38,456 bases of DNA from the IMG/VR virus record IMGVR_UViG_3300017917_002818, positions 1-38,456 of that record; one strand, 5' to 3'. The notes under the pieces are model-generated. The model had not been told where the DNA came from. It was given only the letters and a program-made list of their open reading frames with translations, and ran no database searches. This document shows positions 13,267 through 21,690 of the stretch, piece after piece. Both the position numbers and the translations under genes were made by a program. The first letter of the stretch is position 1. Each line of letters begins with the position of its first letter. The stretch comes from a virus.

Positions 13267-14625
13267 ATGAGTTTAAATGTAAAAATGGAAAATATCTTAA
13301 AAACCAAAAATAAGTTAGAAAAAAAATTAATCGAAGGTACTATAACTAGAAACGAACGTTTGTTATTGAAAGAGATTAAAAATAATTTAGTTGAAGCACC
13401 AATTGATTATGAGGGGCCTGAAAGAATGGAGCCGGGTATTGAGAGAAAAATTACGTCAAAACAAACTCCATATAATGAACATCCTGCTTTACCTAAAGAT
13501 GGTGATAAAGATTATATTGAAGTAATTTCTTCTAAACGTTTTAAAGACTCTGTTGATAAAGTTAGAAGATACTTGGGTGATACAACATCTATTCAAGGAA
13601 ATAACCCAATGATGGGTCTAATGTCGACTGTAATGAATGGTTTACAACAAATCATTCGTGTTGAATCTCAAAATAAAGAATATCTTGAAAGATTAGCGGT
13701 TAATTTAGTAGTTAAAGAACTTGGGATACCTGAAGGGTCTTTACAGTTTGACGCTAAATTAGTTCACGGCCCTTTAGCTGCGGCTCAAGGTATGCAAACA
13801 GAACCTAAACAACCTAGTGATGATGAAATCAAAGACGCATTTAAAAAGGCGGAAGACCATTCTGAAGAGTTGGAAGATTTTGCAGATGAGTTTGAAAAGT
13901 TTAATTTAGAAAAGGCAAAAAGAAGATTAATTAATTCATTAATACAAGGTGCGGCATTTAAAGGTGGTCATATGTATGTATTAGTGAGTGATGAATTAGA
14001 AAGATTAGACCCAAATTTACTTAACCAATACGGTGTAACACAAGCACTTATGGAACATTTATACTGGTTATATCCTGATATGGAAAATATGGCTGGTTCA
14101 GGTGGAGGACAAATGGGTCAAAGTGAAGTGGACGAAGAAACTGACCCACCAACAGTTAAAGCACGTGCTATGACGTTCCCGTTATTAGTTCATGAATTAG
14201 TTAAAGGTGTATATGAAGTATTTGGTACACATGGTTTACCTGATGACCCAAAACAAGCTGAAATGGTTTTAGGGGCTGAAGATACATTACCTGCTGAAAT
14301 ATGGGATTCTAGATTAGGGCCAATATTTTGGGAAAAATTTTTAGAGGCGTATCCTGATAAATTGTTTGATGATGATATGAAACACATCCAACATTATTTA
14401 TTTGTGAGATTCTCAAAACTATCAGCACAAGAGTTTTTAAGAGTAGCTAAACTAATATTAGAAGGAAACCCACAAGGTGCTCAATTTATTCAAAGAATGG
14501 TTGATGAAATCGTTAATGATTTGAAGAAAGATGAGTATAATGATAAAATGGGTGACGATGAAGATGATGATGACTACGGTGACGACGACTTGGATGATTT
14601 TGATTTGTCGGCACTTGGGTTCTAA
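13267..14625 (+). CDS. Hypothetical structural/packaging protein before terminase
   Basis: A 452-residue, mainly helical protein ending in a very acidic Asp/Gly/Tyr tail (about 430-447) capped by DFDLSALGF. The centre contains GGHMYVLVSDELERLDPNLLNQYG and FPLLVHELVKGVYEVFGTHGLPDDP. The N-terminus has RLLLKEIKNNLVEAP, where LVE-Ala could be a prohead-protease-like site. In T4 the small terminase precedes the large one; this protein occupies that position but is far longer and lacks visible resemblance, so I do not assign it. It ends 15 bases before terL and is clearly co-transcribed with it. Confidence 0.75.
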   Translation: MSLNVKMENILKTKNKLEKKLIEGTITRNERLLLKEIKNNLVEAPIDYEGPERMEPGIERKITSKQTPYNEHPALPKDGDKDYIEVISSKRFKDSVDKVRRYLGDTTSIQGNNPMMGLMSTVMNGLQQIIRVESQNKEYLERLAVNLVVKELGIPEGSLQFDAKLVHGPLAAAQGMQTEPKQPSDDEIKDAFKKAEDHSEELEDFADEFEKFNLEKAKRRLINSLIQGAAFKGGHMYVLVSDELERLDPNLLNQYGVTQALMEHLYWLYPDMENMAGSGGGQMGQSEVDEETDPPTVKARAMTFPLLVHELVKGVYEVFGTHGLPDDPKQAEMVLGAEDTLPAEIWDSRLGPIFWEKFLEAYPDKLFDDDMKHIQHYLFVRFSKLSAQEFLRVAKLILEGNPQGAQFIQRMVDEIVNDLKKDEYNDKMGDDEDDDDYGDDDLDDFDLSALGF

Positions 14626-14640
14626 AAACCAAACCGACAT

Positions 14641-16410
14641 ATGTCAAATTTAACAAAAGAACAGATATTAATAGAATACGTAAAATGTAGTCGAGATGTT
14701 GAATACGCACTTAGAACGTATTTAGAAACATACGATAATACGGTTAAAAAATATGTTCCGTTGGAACTTTTCCCTGACCAATTATCTTTATTACAAGATT
14801 ACGAAGAATACAATGAAAATATAGCATTAAAGTACAGACAGGCCGGAGTATCAACAGTTACTGCGGCTTGGATGTCACGAAAACTTGTATTCGCAAGAAA
14901 AGAAACTCCTGAAAAAATATTGATTATTGCCAATAAGTTGGATACATCATTGGAGATGGCAAACAAAATTAAAGCGTTTGTTGCTCAATGGCCGACTTGG
15001 ACAGGGGTTGATTTTGATAAAGCAAAAAATTCCCAAAAACATTATAAGTTAACAAATGGGTGTGAGGTTAAAGCCGTTGCAACATCTAAAGATGCCTTGC
15101 GTGGATTTACCCCCACTATACTTGTATTTGACGAGGCGGCGTTTATCGAAGCCGATAGTGACTTTTGGGCTGCTTGTATGGCGTCCCTATCTACGGGAGG
15201 TAAGGTAATCGTTGTTTCAACCCCTAATGGTTACGACCCTATTTACTATGAAATATACGACCAAGCATTACGTAATATGAATGACTTCAAGATTACGGAA
15301 ATGTTTTGGTATCGTGACCCACGTTATACTAAAGATTTATTTTTAGTTAAAACGGATGATATTATTCATTTCTTATTGAATAAAGAAGATTACAATCCTG
15401 ATGATTTCCTTGATTGGTCTAAAATACCATATGAGAATAGAAACTATAAAGAATTAAGAGTTCTTATGGATGCCGGATATAAACCTTGTTCATCTTGGTT
15501 TGAGGCGATGGTTAAAAAACTTAAATACGATAAACGTAAAGTATCTCAAGAGTTAGAGTGTAACTTTTTAGGTTCGGGAGATAACGTATTTGATTCTTTA
15601 ATGATGCAAAAAATTCGTGAAAACATGGTTATTGAACCTAAATCTAAAATGATGGGTAATGCTCTTTGGATTTGGAAAGAACCAATTGTTGGTCATAAAT
15701 ACATTATGGGGGTCGACGTTTCTCGTGGGGATTCTGAAGATTTTAGTTCATTCCAAATTGTTGATTTTGATGAGATGGAACAGGTTGCGGAATATGTTGG
15801 TAAATTACCTCCGGATACTATGGCGGAGATTTGTCACAAATGGGCGACAATTTATTCTTGTTTTGTGGTTATAGATATCACCGGGGGGATGGGAGTTTCA
15901 ACGGCAAGAAAACTTCAAGAAATGAATTATAAAGATTTATATGTTGATGGTGTTGATTCGGCAAACAAATGGAAGTATGACCCGAAAGCTTTAGAAAAAA
16001 TACCGGGTATTAATTTTAATAACAAAAGGGTTCAAATTATTGCTTCATTTGAAGAAGTTATGAGACATGGATTTAGAATTTATAGTTCTCGTTTATACAA
16101 TGAAATGAACACATTTATATATGTTAATGGTCGTCCTGACCACCAAAAAGGACATCATGACGATTTAATCATGTCAATTGCTATGGCAACATATGTTGCG
16201 GAATCATCATTTAGTAAACTAACTAAAGTAACTGAACATACTAAAGCAATGATTGATTCTTGGGCTGTTAGTAATAACGATAATGTAAGTGAATCTTTAA
16301 CTTTTAATCCTGTAATACCAAATACTCGAGAAAGGATTGGTCAATTTAGTAATGGTAACATAAGTAGAGACGATTATATGAAATACGGCTGGTTATTTGG
16401 TACTAGATAA
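14641..16410 (+). CDS. terL: Terminase large subunit (gp17-like)
   Basis: A 589-residue DNA-packaging motor. In the ATPase domain, KYRQAGVST (64-72) sits at the Walker A position, ILVFDEAAF (160-168) is Walker B and STPNG (193-197) is the coupling motif. In the RNase H-fold nuclease, MGVDVSRGDSEDF gives Asp359, IDITGGMG supplies the second acidic strand and GHHDDLIMS gives Asp507/508. The length is close to T4 gp17 (610). The Walker A segment lacks the usual Lys after Gly (Val instead), a deviation also seen in some other terminases. The portal gene lies 761 bases downstream, with one structural gene between them. Confidence 0.96.
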   Translation: MSNLTKEQILIEYVKCSRDVEYALRTYLETYDNTVKKYVPLELFPDQLSLLQDYEEYNENIALKYRQAGVSTVTAAWMSRKLVFARKETPEKILIIANKLDTSLEMANKIKAFVAQWPTWTGVDFDKAKNSQKHYKLTNGCEVKAVATSKDALRGFTPTILVFDEAAFIEADSDFWAACMASLSTGGKVIVVSTPNGYDPIYYEIYDQALRNMNDFKITEMFWYRDPRYTKDLFLVKTDDIIHFLLNKEDYNPDDFLDWSKIPYENRNYKELRVLMDAGYKPCSSWFEAMVKKLKYDKRKVSQELECNFLGSGDNVFDSLMMQKIRENMVIEPKSKMMGNALWIWKEPIVGHKYIMGVDVSRGDSEDFSSFQIVDFDEMEQVAEYVGKLPPDTMAEICHKWATIYSCFVVIDITGGMGVSTARKLQEMNYKDLYVDGVDSANKWKYDPKALEKIPGINFNNKRVQIIASFEEVMRHGFRIYSSRLYNEMNTFIYVNGRPDHQKGHHDDLIMSIAMATYVAESSFSKLTKVTEHTKAMIDSWAVSNNDNVSESLTFNPVIPNTRERIGQFSNGNISRDDYMKYGWLFGTR

Positions 16411-16418
16411 TATTTATC
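16411..16418 (+). promoter_or_regulatory. Candidate late-promoter motif TATTTATC
   Basis: TATTTATC ends 12 bases before the ATG at 16431, directly after the terL stop. Confidence 0.35.
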
Positions 16419-16430
16419 AAATAAACATAA

Positions 16431-17114
16431 ATGGGTACTACCGATAGAAAAACCTCTTCTTTAAATAATAGTATAACATTTGATGCAACGGCTGATTTGT
16501 ATTCAAATGCTTTACTGAACACTGGCGTTGGAAAATCCGGTGGTTTTGAGAATAGAAAAAAATCGGGTAATGCCATAGCCGGTTCAACGATGGTTGTACC
16601 GGGACAAAACATTTTAAATTATAGAGTTGATTCAGTTTTTAAACCTAGCGGTGGTGGACTTAATTTCGCGTCAGAATCTATTATATTTACCGCTTTAAAT
16701 GTAAGTACTACCAAAGGTGGTGGTTTTGAGAATAGAAAAAAATCAGGAAAAATTTTCGCAGGTTCAAGAATGGTCGTTCCGGGTCAAGATATTTTAAGTG
16801 TTAAAGTATTTGAACCTGAATTTAAGAAGGTTAAAACAATTGATGTCTTTAGTGGAGCACTTTCACCTACAGCAACACCTGAACCTACACCGACACCAAC
16901 ACCAACTCCACAACCAACGAGTACGCCAACACCGACTCCGACACCTACAATGACTCCGTCACCAATTGTCGAGATTTGTTACTTGGCTACTGAAGACTTC
17001 ATCCGTATTGTTGCTGAAAATGGTGATAATTTAATTGTAGATTGTGACCCATTCCCAATACCTGTACCACCGGTTAATTACCCTACACCAACCCCCACAC
17101 CAACCATCCCATGA
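16431..17114 (+). CDS. Structural protein with internal duplication and Pro-Thr linker
   Basis: A 227-residue protein without signal peptide. Two copies of a unit containing GGFENRKKSG followed by AGS-MVVPGQ-IL occur at about residues 37-60 and 98-121, each after a beta-rich stretch. A Thr-Pro repeat linker (about 145-175) follows, then a small domain VEICYLATEDFIRIVAENGDNLIVDC (about 179-204) and a second Pro-Thr tail. Pro-Thr linkers are common in exposed virion proteins. Position between terminase and portal suggests a head or neck component. The exact role is unknown. Confidence 0.75.
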   Translation: MGTTDRKTSSLNNSITFDATADLYSNALLNTGVGKSGGFENRKKSGNAIAGSTMVVPGQNILNYRVDSVFKPSGGGLNFASESIIFTALNVSTTKGGGFENRKKSGKIFAGSRMVVPGQDILSVKVFEPEFKKVKTIDVFSGALSPTATPEPTPTPTPTPQPTSTPTPTPTPTMTPSPIVEICYLATEDFIRIVAENGDNLIVDCDPFPIPVPPVNYPTPTPTPTIP

Positions 17115-17135
17115 TAATATTTGATTAATCTCAAC

Positions 17136-17143
17136 TATTTATT
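17136..17143 (+). promoter_or_regulatory. Weak late-promoter-like motif TATTTATT
   Basis: TATTTATT ends 28 bases before the portal ATG at 17172, a looser fit in sequence and spacing than others. Confidence 0.25.
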
Positions 17144-17171
17144 AAAATAAAAAAATATTTAAATTTTTCAT

Positions 17172-19052
17172 ATGGAAAACAATCAAAATAATGATTTAAC
17201 AGTTTGGCAAAGGTTGTCTCAAGCATTTGGGCCAAATTCGTTATTGAATCAAGATTATCCCGTATACAAGTTAGATAAGAAGGATTTATTAAAAACCACA
17301 TCTAAAGCCGAATACGAGAGAGAAAAATTACAGGCACAACAAACTTATTACTTAGCCAATCAATGGACTAAAATTGAAAGTAATTTATATACTCAAGCAG
17401 TATATTATGAACCAACTCGTTTAGCTTCATTTTATGATTATGAATCGATGGAGTATACTCCTGAAATTTCTGCAGCGTTAGACATTTATGGTGAAGAATC
17501 AACCACTGTTGACCAAAATGGTTATATGTTACAAATTTATTCTGAATCAAAAAGAATTAAAGGTATACTGACTGACTTATTTAATAATGTTTTAGATTTA
17601 AATACAAATTTACCTATGTGGACAAGAAATACTTGTAAATATGGGGATAACTTTGTGTATTTAAAATTGGATTCTGAAAAAGGAATTGTTGGTTGTATGC
17701 AATTACCAAATATTGAAATAGAACGTTTGGAAAGAGGTATGGCGGCTAAATCAGCAAATGTTGAAGAACCAATAGAAAATAAAGGTTTACGTTTCAAATG
17801 GAAAGCTAAAGATATGGAGTTTAATACTTGGGAGATTGCTCACTTTAGATTATTAGGTGATGATAGAAAACTTCCATATGGAACTTCTATGTTGGAAAAA
17901 GCAAGACGTATTTGGAAACAATTATTACTTTCAGAAGATGCGATGTTAATCTATAGAACTTCAAGAGCACCTGAAAGACGTGTGTTTAAAGTTTATGTTG
18001 GTAATATGGATGACAAAGATGTTGAACCATATGTACAACGTGTGGCTAATAAATTTAAAAGAAGTCAAGTTGTTGACCATAACACAGGAAACGTGGATAT
18101 GAGGTTTAACCAAATGGCTGTAGACCAAGATTACTTTATCCCGGTTCGTGACCCTGCGGCACCAAGTCCTATTGATACTTTACCGGGTGCACAAAATTTA
18201 GCAGAGATTGCCGATATTGAGTATATCCAAAAGAAATTATTAACGGCACTTCGTGTACCTAAAGCGTTTTTAGGATTTGAAGAGGTTACTGGTGATGGTA
18301 AGAATTTATCTTTAATGGATATTCGTTTCGCAAGAACAATCAACAGAATTCAAAAATCTATGATTTCTGAATTAAATAAAATAGCTATTATTCATTTATT
18401 CTTATTAGGTTTTGAGGATGAATTGTCAAACTTTACTTTAGCACTTACTAATCCATCATCTCAAGCTGACTTATTAAAAATTGATATTTGGAAAGAGAAA
18501 ATTTTATTATATAAAGATGCGGTCGCTGCGATTGAAGGTATTGCTCCGGTATCAGTTACTTGGGCTAAGAAACACGTATTAGGATTCTCTGATGAAGAAA
18601 TTAAATTAGATTTACAACAACAACGTATTGAAAAAGCGGTTGGTGCTGAGTTAACTAATACGGCAACAATAATTACTCACACAGGAGTCTTTGATACTAT
18701 TGATAAATTATATGCAACTAAATCAGGTACAACAGCCGTTGGAGCTGCGGCTCCGGCACCACCAGCAGGTGGAGGAGGTGGAGGTAGTTTAGGTGGAGGT
18801 CTTGAATCTGAATTAGGTGGAGAACCTGAAATGGGTGGAGCACCTGAACCTGCAGGAGCACCTGAACTTGGTGGAGCACCACCACCGGGAGGTGAAGCGG
18901 AAATAACTCCCGAATCTACAAAACGAGATAATCTGAATATATTATTAGAAAGTAATAATCTAACTGAAGACGATTCGTACATTGATTTATCTAGAGCGAG
19001 AAATTCTTTAGGGGATATGGAAAAAGAATTGAATAAATTATTAAATGATTGA
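17172..19052 (+). CDS. gp20: Portal protein (gp20-like)
   Basis: A 626-residue portal vertex protein: twelve copies form the DNA gateway that docks terminase. Diagnostic blocks are EYTPEISAALDIYGEEST (about 95-112), TSRAPERRVFKVYVGNM (about 262-278), DYFIPVRDPAAPSPIDTLPGA (about 319-339) and LLTALRVPKAFLGFEE (about 356-371), which parallel T4 gp20 (RAPERRVW, DTLPGA, ALRVP). The length exceeds T4 gp20 (524) because of a C-terminal low-complexity tail (about 522-575) of Gly, Ala, Pro and Glu, then a short helical end. The terL-portal-protease-scaffold-capsid order is as in T4. Confidence 0.95.
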   Translation: MENNQNNDLTVWQRLSQAFGPNSLLNQDYPVYKLDKKDLLKTTSKAEYEREKLQAQQTYYLANQWTKIESNLYTQAVYYEPTRLASFYDYESMEYTPEISAALDIYGEESTTVDQNGYMLQIYSESKRIKGILTDLFNNVLDLNTNLPMWTRNTCKYGDNFVYLKLDSEKGIVGCMQLPNIEIERLERGMAAKSANVEEPIENKGLRFKWKAKDMEFNTWEIAHFRLLGDDRKLPYGTSMLEKARRIWKQLLLSEDAMLIYRTSRAPERRVFKVYVGNMDDKDVEPYVQRVANKFKRSQVVDHNTGNVDMRFNQMAVDQDYFIPVRDPAAPSPIDTLPGAQNLAEIADIEYIQKKLLTALRVPKAFLGFEEVTGDGKNLSLMDIRFARTINRIQKSMISELNKIAIIHLFLLGFEDELSNFTLALTNPSSQADLLKIDIWKEKILLYKDAVAAIEGIAPVSVTWAKKHVLGFSDEEIKLDLQQQRIEKAVGAELTNTATIITHTGVFDTIDKLYATKSGTTAVGAAAPAPPAGGGGGGSLGGGLESELGGEPEMGGAPEPAGAPELGGAPPPGGEAEITPESTKRDNLNILLESNNLTEDDSYIDLSRARNSLGDMEKELNKLLND

Positions 19053-19060
19053 TATTTATA
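19053..19060 (+). promoter_or_regulatory. Candidate late-promoter motif TATTTATA
   Basis: TATTTATA ends 12 bases before the ATG at 19073 and follows the portal stop codon immediately. Confidence 0.45.
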
Positions 19061-19072
19061 ATTAAAAAGAAG

Positions 19073-19792
19073 ATGACAAAGTTTGGAATATTAAAATCAA
19101 AGATAGAAAACGTATTACTTGAATCGTATAAAAACGATACATTTAAAGACGAATTGAAAACATTTAAAAAACTTGTATTAGAGAATAAAAATGTTAGTAA
19201 GATTTTCTACATGTATGATGAGTTAAACTCTAAAAAGGGTTTAAGTGAATCGTATTCAAGAGAATACATTAATGAATGTATTACTTTATATGAAAATGCG
19301 GTGAATAAAATTTTACCCGCAGATTTACAAAAATTAAACATGTGGGTTAGAAATGTAAAATCAAATAATTCATATGAAAATATTGATAATTTGTTTTCAA
19401 CAGATGTATTAACTATTGAATCAAGAATTAAAAGTAAAAATTTAATTATTGAGAATTTAAGAAAAATTCCAATTGTTGAAAATAAAGGAATAGAACTTCC
19501 ATTATCAACAATGGTAAGTGTTGCAAATAAAACTATTAAGAATTATATTGATACTTTAAGTGAGTCTGATAAAGCTGAGATTGTTAAATTGTTATCTGAA
19601 GATGACAAAGAGTTAACTTCAAAATTTAATACACTTAAAGAAAATGTGGTTGATAAATTAACAGCAATGAAAAATTCATCCGAAGATAATTCAGTGAAGA
19701 GTAGAATTGATGAAACACTTACAAAAGTGTTATCAGAGAAGTACGATAAACTGACTTATTTTAAACTTAAAAGTTTAAACGAGAATCTTTAA
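19073..19792 (+). CDS. Helical hypothetical head protein
   Basis: A 239-residue, almost entirely helical, Lys/Glu-rich soluble protein. I use ATG 19073 (MTKFGILKSK); an upstream TTG would put the start inside the promoter-like motif. The N-terminus has ENVLLESYKND, where LLE-Ser might be a processing site for a T4-type prohead protease. It has no known fold. Its place between portal and protease corresponds to the T4 region of small prohead core proteins (gp67/gp68), a positional suggestion only. Confidence 0.7.
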   Translation: MTKFGILKSKIENVLLESYKNDTFKDELKTFKKLVLENKNVSKIFYMYDELNSKKGLSESYSREYINECITLYENAVNKILPADLQKLNMWVRNVKSNNSYENIDNLFSTDVLTIESRIKSKNLIIENLRKIPIVENKGIELPLSTMVSVANKTIKNYIDTLSESDKAEIVKLLSEDDKELTSKFNTLKENVVDKLTAMKNSSEDNSVKSRIDETLTKVLSEKYDKLTYFKLKSLNENL

Positions 19793-19983
19793 TTATTATC
19801 CGAATAATATTTTAATTGAACGTGTTTAGCCTTAGCTAACACGTTTCTTTTTTTTACGGAAGGTTTAATAAATTCTTTTCGTTTGTTAAGTTCAGAACTT
19901 TGACGTGTCTTGATAACTTTACTCTTATAGAGTTTCAATGCTTTCTCGATTGACGTATTTTTATCTAATTTAACTATTAACAT
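19789..19983 (-). CDS. rpsU: Ribosomal protein bS21 homologue
   Basis: A 64-residue basic protein matching bS21, the last small-subunit protein to join the 30S. The family pattern is clear: LIVKLDKNTSIEKALKLYK, then VIKTRQSSELNKRKEFIKPS, then KKRNVLAKAKH. The start MLIVK (19983) gives the normal family length; two upstream in-frame ATG codons would add a short hydrophobic leader not expected in bS21. At the place where flavobacterial bS21 has KAAYIQ, this protein has KAKHVQ (His54). bS21 genes recur in phages and are thought to alter host ribosomes. It is transcribed against the head genes with no clear promoter, and its reading frame contains a terminator for the other strand. Confidence 0.88.
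   Translation of the reverse strand: MLIVKLDKNTSIEKALKLYKSKVIKTRQSSELNKRKEFIKPSVKKRNVLAKAKHVQLKYYSDNN
19819..19855 (+). terminator. Plus-strand terminator inside the antisense bS21 gene
   Basis: ACGTGTTTAGC and GCTAACACGT form a long hairpin around CTTA (19820-19844), followed by TTTCTTTTTTTT on the plus strand. It would stop transcription from the portal operon, yet lies fully within the coding sequence of bS21 on the other strand. Confidence 0.65.
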
Positions 19984-20074
19984 ATATAACATATATTTCA
20001 AATTAAGGAAAAATTTGACCTGATACCTATTTTCACCTATATTTTTTAAAAATAAAAGGAAAATATGAAAATTA

Positions 20075-20545
20075 ATGAAAAAGGGGAAAACCTCTCAACT
20101 ACACGGTTTCAACACCGCAAAAGTTATTTATGGAACAGTTGATTCTGTAAATTTAAAATCACTTTACTTAAACATACAAACATGGGTCGAACCATACAAT
20201 GAATGTGAAAATTGGAACAGAACAGTTTTAAATTTAAGTAGAGGAGTTAAACACTCTGTTTATGAGTCTTTAAATAAAAAGATTTTTGATATTAAATTCA
20301 TAGTTGATTTAGATTTAAGGTCAAGTGGATTAAGTTTAGGTAAAAAATCATTTATGAATATTGAAATTAATTTTTTCATGTTAGAAGAAAACCTCGATTT
20401 TAAATCAAAACAAATTAAAGATTCATTAATAAAAATAACAAACCAAATTTTTATTGATAACTTTCATGAGAATAATTATTTTAAATTTTATCTAACTAAA
20501 AAAATCAAATACGTTGATAATATGTTACAAACCGAAAATGTTTAA
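20075..20545 (+). CDS. Hypothetical protein before prohead protease
   Basis: A 156-residue protein, predicted soluble, with basic N-terminus (MKKGKTSQLHGFNTAKVIYG) and alternating beta/helix content (KFIVDLDLRSSGLSLGKKSFMNIEINFFMLE at about 70-100). I do not recognise a family. An ATG at 20065 is in another frame and closes after 26 codons, so 20075 is the start. The spacing to the protease gene (23 bases, with a TATTTATA motif between) suggests partly separate expression. Position suggests head assembly. Confidence 0.7.
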   Translation: MKKGKTSQLHGFNTAKVIYGTVDSVNLKSLYLNIQTWVEPYNECENWNRTVLNLSRGVKHSVYESLNKKIFDIKFIVDLDLRSSGLSLGKKSFMNIEINFFMLEENLDFKSKQIKDSLIKITNQIFIDNFHENNYFKFYLTKKIKYVDNMLQTENV

Positions 20546-20553
20546 TATTTATA
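20546..20553 (+). promoter_or_regulatory. Candidate late-promoter motif TATTTATA
   Basis: TATTTATA ends 15 bases before the protease ATG at 20569. Confidence 0.45.
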
Positions 20554-20568
20554 ATTAAAACATTTATA

Positions 20569-21294
20569 ATGAGTTTAAAAATATTACAACCGAACGAGTC
20601 AGGAAAAGGTATATTAGTTGAATACGATGCGGGTTATATTAATCCAAAAGACAATCGTAATGAAACTTTAATAAGAGAATCAAGTGAAATGCTTGACCAC
20701 TCAAAACCATTTGAATTTTATGCCGTATTACAAAAATATGATACACCAAATAGAAATGGTAGATTATATCCTGAACGAATTTTAAAAAGAGAAGCTGAAA
20801 ATTATAAGAAAATGATTAAAAAGGGTACAGCTCTATCTGAGTTAAATCACCCGGAATCGTCTCTTATCGATTTAGATAGAGTATCTCACGCAATCACTGA
20901 TGTATGGTGGGAAGGTAATGTCCTAATGGGGAAGATTAAATTATTGACATCACCAGGATACCATGAAAGAGGTATATGTTCAACCAAAGGTGATTTAGCA
21001 GCTAACTACTTAAGACAAGGAGTTACATTAGGTATATCCTCAAGAGGTGTTGGGTCACTTAAAAAAGTTGGAGAACAAAACGAAGTACAAGATGATTTTG
21101 AATTAATCTGTTTTGATTTAGTATCGTCACCATCTACTCCGGGAGCTTATTTATTCTTAAATAAAGAAGATAAAAATCTGTATGATGAAAATTTGGAAGA
21201 AGAGAAAAAAATGAGTGTTGAAAGACATGTTGGTGATTCAGGTAATAAATCACTTGACTTAATGAAAAAATTAAACGATTATTTAGGATATTAA
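20569..21294 (+). CDS. gp21: Prohead core protease (gp21-like)
   Basis: A 241-residue serine protease of the T4 gp21 type, which matures the prohead by cutting capsid, scaffold and core proteins after Glu in (L/I)xE motifs. The visible blocks are YDTPNRNGRLYPERIL (57-72), ELNHPESSLIDLDRVSH (91-107, catalytic His94) and LGISSRGVGSL (154-164, nucleophile Ser157 or 158). FDLVSSPSTPGAYL (about 187-200) follows. The length is near T4 gp21 (212). It directly precedes a small gene, the scaffold and the capsid gene, the T4 order. It predicts cleavage sites in neighbouring head proteins, several of which are visible. Confidence 0.93.
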   Translation: MSLKILQPNESGKGILVEYDAGYINPKDNRNETLIRESSEMLDHSKPFEFYAVLQKYDTPNRNGRLYPERILKREAENYKKMIKKGTALSELNHPESSLIDLDRVSHAITDVWWEGNVLMGKIKLLTSPGYHERGICSTKGDLAANYLRQGVTLGISSRGVGSLKKVGEQNEVQDDFELICFDLVSSPSTPGAYLFLNKEDKNLYDENLEEEKKMSVERHVGDSGNKSLDLMKKLNDYLGY

Positions 21295-21312
21295 ACTAAA
21301 CAGAAAAAAATT

Positions 21313-21522
21313 ATGGACGAAAAGTATTTCATTGCAAAAATTACATTAGACTCAGTTGATACCGAGTCAGGAAAGATTAAAAAATTAAGAGAAGAAAAAT
21401 TAGTTAGTGGTTATAACCCAACTGATGTAGAGGCGAAAGTTACTAAAGTTTTTGAACACTACACGATGGAATGGAGAATAACAGCAATTGTTGAAAGTAA
21501 AATTGATGAAGTGATAGAATAA
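21313..21522 (+). CDS. Small DUF4494-like protein
   Basis: A 69-residue protein whose pattern (YFIAKITLDSVD, then KKLREEKLVSGYNPTDVEAKVTKVF, then EWRITAIVESKIDEVI) resembles the small DUF4494 family of Bacteroidota and their phages. The family has no established function. It lies 18 bases after the protease gene and just before a terminator, so it ends that transcript. Confidence 0.6.
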   Translation: MDEKYFIAKITLDSVDTESGKIKKLREEKLVSGYNPTDVEAKVTKVFEHYTMEWRITAIVESKIDEVIE

Positions 21523-21545
21523 TAATTTATATTCAATAATTAATT

Positions 21546-21572
21546 AAGGAGACAGAAATGTCTCCTTTTTTT
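21546..21572 (+). terminator. Intrinsic terminator after protease operon
   Basis: GGAGACA-GAAA-TGTCTCC (21548-21565) followed by seven T. Confidence 0.85.
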
Positions 21573-21660
21573 GTGCTTTTATTTTTTTGTTAATATTTAT
21601 GAATATAATAAAAACTCATTATGAAATTAGTGAAAATTAAACTTTTTTCATAATGGGAGA

Positions 21661-21668
21661 TATTTATA
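21661..21668 (+). promoter_or_regulatory. Candidate late-promoter motif TATTTATA
   Basis: TATTTATA ends 22 bases before the scaffold ATG at 21691. It would begin the scaffold-capsid transcript. Confidence 0.4.
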
Positions 21669-21690
21669 TATTAAAATAACTTAAATAAAA

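Noticed and set aside
13267-14625. Small terminase subunit by position before terL
   Set aside because: The protein is 452 residues with no visible resemblance to small terminases; position alone is not enough.
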